Origin: Variovorax sp. HW608
Lineage (GTDB): Bacteria; Pseudomonadota; Gammaproteobacteria; Burkholderiales; Burkholderiaceae_C
DNA: 64,000 nt
NCBI RefSeq assembly: GCF_900090195.1
Contig: NZ_LT607803.1
Span: forward strand, 2,728,001-2,792,000
Direction of reading: 5' to 3'
Shown here: one piece after another, positions 61,908-64,000 of the stretch
Position numbering within the stretch: the first letter of the stretch is position 1
How the letters are laid out: each line of letters begins with the position of its first letter
The notes under the pieces: generated by a model
The model's input: only the letters and a program-made list of their open reading frames with translations
The model's database searches: none
What the model was told of the DNA's origin: nothing
Program-made: the position numbers and the translations under genes

Positions 61908-63185
61908 ATGAGAAGCATCAAGTTGGTTTCTTCTGCGCTCGTCGCCGCGGGGATGTGGCTGTCCTCTGCCGGTGCCCTGGCCGACACGACGGTTCGTCTG
62001 ATGCATGTCGACCAGAACCCCGATACCGGCGCCTTCTACAACGACGTGGCACGCCGTTTCGAATCGACGCACCCCGGTGTGAAGGTCGAGATCCAGTACC
62101 TCGAGAACGAGTCGTACAAGAAGAAACTGACCACGCTCCTCCAGTCGCCCGACCGGCCCAACATCCTGTACAGCTGGGGTGGCGGGACGATGCGGGACCA
62201 GATCAAGGCCGGCGTCGTCGAGGACCTCTCGGCGCCGATGGACGCGAAGTGGCGCGAGAGCTTCATGCCGGCTGCATTGCAGGCCTTTACCGTCAACGGC
62301 AAGGTGTACGGCGTGCCGCTGCAGCTGGGCCAGGTCGGGTTCTTCTACAACAAGGACCTCTTCGCGAAGGCCGGCGTCGATGCTGCGTCGATCAAGACCT
62401 GGGACGACCTGCTCGGTGCTGTGAAGAAGATCAAGGAGTCGGGAACCACCCCGATCATCGTCGGCGGCGGGGACAAGTGGCCGCTGCACTTCTACTGGTC
62501 GCATCTGGCCCTGCGGATCGGAGGCAAGGGTGCGTTCGACTCCGCCATGCAAGGCGAAGGCAAGGGCTTTGCGAGCGACACCTTTGTCCAGGCGGGCACC
62601 TTGTTCCAGCAGCTCACCGACCTGAAGCCGTTCCAGCCGGGCTACCTTGGCGCCACCTTTCCCCAGTCGTCCGGCCAGTTCGGCGACGGCAAGGGTGCCA
62701 TGGTCCTGCAGCTGAACGGGATGCTCGGCTCGATGAAGGCGAACTCCGCGAACAAGCTCGGCATTCCCGAAGACAAGCTGGGCTGGTTCCCCTTCCCGGC
62801 CGTGGCGGGCGGCAAGGGCGACCCGAGCGACACCCTGGGCGGAATGAACGGCTGGCTGGTCACCAAGGGCTCGCCGAAGGAGGCCGCAGAGTTCCTGCGC
62901 TTCTTCTCGGAGGCAAATAACCAGCGCATCCCGGCTCAACGCGGCTCCTATATCCCCGTGGTGAACGGAACCCAGGATGCCATCGCCAACCCGATCCTTC
63001 GGCAGTTGGCGGAGAACGTCGCGAAGTCCCACTACCACCAGATCTATTACGACCAGATGCTTGGCCCGTCGGTCGGAGCGGTCGTCAACGACATCTCGGT
63101 CGATCTCGCCACCGGGAAGATGAAGCCGGCGGATGCCGCGGCCGCCGTGCAGGCCGCCTGGCAGCGCGCCAACAGCACCAACTGA
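61908..63185 (+). CDS. Sugar ABC transporter substrate-binding protein (family 1)
   Basis: A 425-residue extracellular solute-binding protein. The signal peptide is LVSSALVAAGMWLSSAGALA, cleaved before DTTVRL. VKVEIQYLENESYKKKLTTL and VNGKVYGVPLQLGQVGFFYN are typical of the MalE/UgpB-type sugar binders. GGAGACACG supplies the ribosome-binding site. With the permease at 63228 it starts a sugar importer operon; the ligand is not evident. Confidence 0.93.
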   Translation: MRSIKLVSSALVAAGMWLSSAGALADTTVRLMHVDQNPDTGAFYNDVARRFESTHPGVKVEIQYLENESYKKKLTTLLQSPDRPNILYSWGGGTMRDQIKAGVVEDLSAPMDAKWRESFMPAALQAFTVNGKVYGVPLQLGQVGFFYNKDLFAKAGVDAASIKTWDDLLGAVKKIKESGTTPIIVGGGDKWPLHFYWSHLALRIGGKGAFDSAMQGEGKGFASDTFVQAGTLFQQLTDLKPFQPGYLGATFPQSSGQFGDGKGAMVLQLNGMLGSMKANSANKLGIPEDKLGWFPFPAVAGGKGDPSDTLGGMNGWLVTKGSPKEAAEFLRFFSEANNQRIPAQRGSYIPVVNGTQDAIANPILRQLAENVAKSHYHQIYYDQMLGPSVGAVVNDISVDLATGKMKPADAAAAVQAAWQRANSTN

Positions 63186-63227
63186 GCGACCGCGCGACCA
63201 CGACACAGGCGCAGGGAGGAATCAGAC

Positions 63228-64000
63228 GTGACGACGATCGATCACAGTGCTGGCGCCATGCCCGCTGCCCCGACGGGCTTGGCGCGGGCCTGGCGCCGCA
63301 AGCCATCCAAACGAGTCGGCGGCACGACGACCGTGGTGCTGTTCTTTCTGCCGCCGGCGATCCTGCTGTTCACCTTGTTCGTTGCCTTTCCGATGGGGGC
63401 GGCCGGCTGGTACAGCTTCTTCAACTGGAACGGCTACGGCGTCCCGACGAATTTCGTCGGCTTGCGGAACTTCGTGGACCTGTTCCGGACCCCCGCGTTC
63501 CACACGGCCCTCGGCAACAACCTGCTGATCATCGTGGGGTCCCTGGCCGTGCAGTTGCCACTGGCCCTGGCGATGGCGGTGCTGCTTGCCGACAAGGTGC
63601 GCGGCACGAACACCTTCAGGTTGATCTTCTTCCTGCCGTACATCCTGGCGGAGATCGCGGCCGGGCTGATCTGGCGCTTCGTCTACGACGGCGACTACGG
63701 CCTCTTGGCCAAGGTCTGGGAATGGTTCGGAGCGAGCGCGCCCTACGTGCTGTCCGAACCCGAGCTAGCCATGTACGCCATCCTGGTCGTCGTGATCTGG
63801 AAGTACTTCGGCTTCCACATGATCCTGTACATCGCCGGATTGCAGCAGATCGATCGAAGCCTCTATGAGGCCGCCCGCATCGACGGCGCGTCGCGCTGGC
63901 AGATCTTCACTCGCATCACGGTGCCATTGCTGGGCTCGACGATCAGGCTGTCGGTGTTCTTCGCGATCCTCGGATCGATCCAGCTGTTCGATCTCATCAT
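63228..64000 (+). CDS. Sugar ABC transporter permease (MalF type), 3' end missing
   Basis: A GTG start at 63228 after AGGGAGGAATCAGAC gives MTTIDHSAGAMPAAPTGLAR. The 257 visible residues hold four to five membrane segments (TTTVVLFFLPPAILLFTLFV; LLIIVGSLAVQLPLALAMAV) and the EAA loop EAARIDGASRWQIFTRITVP that contacts the ATPase. The gene runs off the right edge near its last helix. It follows the binding protein by 42 bp. A MalG-type permease and an ATPase would be expected beyond the window. Confidence 0.9.
   Translation, partial: MTTIDHSAGAMPAAPTGLARAWRRKPSKRVGGTTTVVLFFLPPAILLFTLFVAFPMGAAGWYSFFNWNGYGVPTNFVGLRNFVDLFRTPAFHTALGNNLLIIVGSLAVQLPLALAMAVLLADKVRGTNTFRLIFFLPYILAEIAAGLIWRFVYDGDYGLLAKVWEWFGASAPYVLSEPELAMYAILVVVIWKYFGFHMILYIAGLQQIDRSLYEAARIDGASRWQIFTRITVPLLGSTIRLSVFFAILGSIQLFDLI

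Noticed and set aside
1..64000. tRNA or rRNA genes and attachment sites
   Set aside because: I saw no cloverleaf-like CCA-ended sequence or rRNA signature, and no integrase gene or direct repeats marking an island edge.

Overview
The window is a GC-rich, densely coded chromosome segment. Its gene families (Liv-type ABC transporters, many acyl-CoA enzymes, a BKACE enzyme, DUF3300/DUF2950, PPK2) fit a beta-proteobacterium of the Comamonadaceae, Variovorax-like. That placement is an inference from gene content and codon style; no rRNA or other marker is present. I saw no tRNA, rRNA, CRISPR array or intact insertion sequence.

Region 1 (1-14.2 kb, all minus strand) is catabolic. A Liv-type ABC importer (livG-H-M-K-F) runs into an acyl-CoA synthetase and a crotonase. 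A second unit holds an AliB-like acyl-CoA dehydrogenase, an SDR, a histidine phosphatase, an APH-fold phosphotransferase, a small helical protein and an enoyl-CoA hydratase that runs off the left edge. A third promoter drives an AliA-like acid:CoA ligase. Region 2 (14.2-20 kb) is accessory: a 242-bp inverted-repeat element, a frameshifted small gene, an Lrp / PLP-lyase / OsmC cluster ending in an aceE-like remnant, and an orphan substrate-binding protein.

Region 3 (19.6-38 kb) is the catabolic core: a MarR regulator, a BKACE enzyme, an SDR, a zinc-ribbon OB-fold (DUF35) protein fused to a Cys-less ketosynthase-like domain, a thiolase, BadH-like and BadI-like enzymes, a crotonase with a degenerate tail, two hot-dog dehydratases, a CoA-transferase-like protein, a frameshifted thioesterase, then an MDR reductase, MaoC, CitE-like lyase, two acyl-CoA dehydrogenases, a DECR-type SDR and an acyl-CoA synthetase. 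AliA/AliB/BadH/BadI together are the signature of cyclohexanecarboxylate-type ring opening through a 2-oxocyclohexanecarboxyl-CoA. Five promoters in regions 1 and 3 share a 20-bp palindrome-like operator, so these operons look like one regulon, perhaps controlled by the MarR protein (compare BadR of Rhodopseudomonas).

Region 4 (38-47.5 kb) has a MalT/AlkS-type LuxR regulator divergent from an alcohol dehydrogenase, a XylM/AlkB-type di-iron hydroxylase, its XylA-type reductase and an aldehyde dehydrogenase: a methyl-to-carboxylate oxidation module. It could supply the acid that region 3 activates and ring-opens, for example from a p-menthane monoterpene or an alkylcyclohexane. That link is inferred from adjacency only. 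A SRPBCC protein and a LysR regulator follow.

Region 5 (47.5-64 kb) is mixed housekeeping: nucleoside deoxyribosyltransferase, thioredoxin 2 coupled to a LysR regulator, an SDR, an ABM-like protein, a fatty acyl-CoA ligase, the DUF3300/DUF2950 envelope pair, PPK2, a SulP transporter, serC-serA, and a ROK repressor divergent from a sugar ABC transporter that runs off the right edge.
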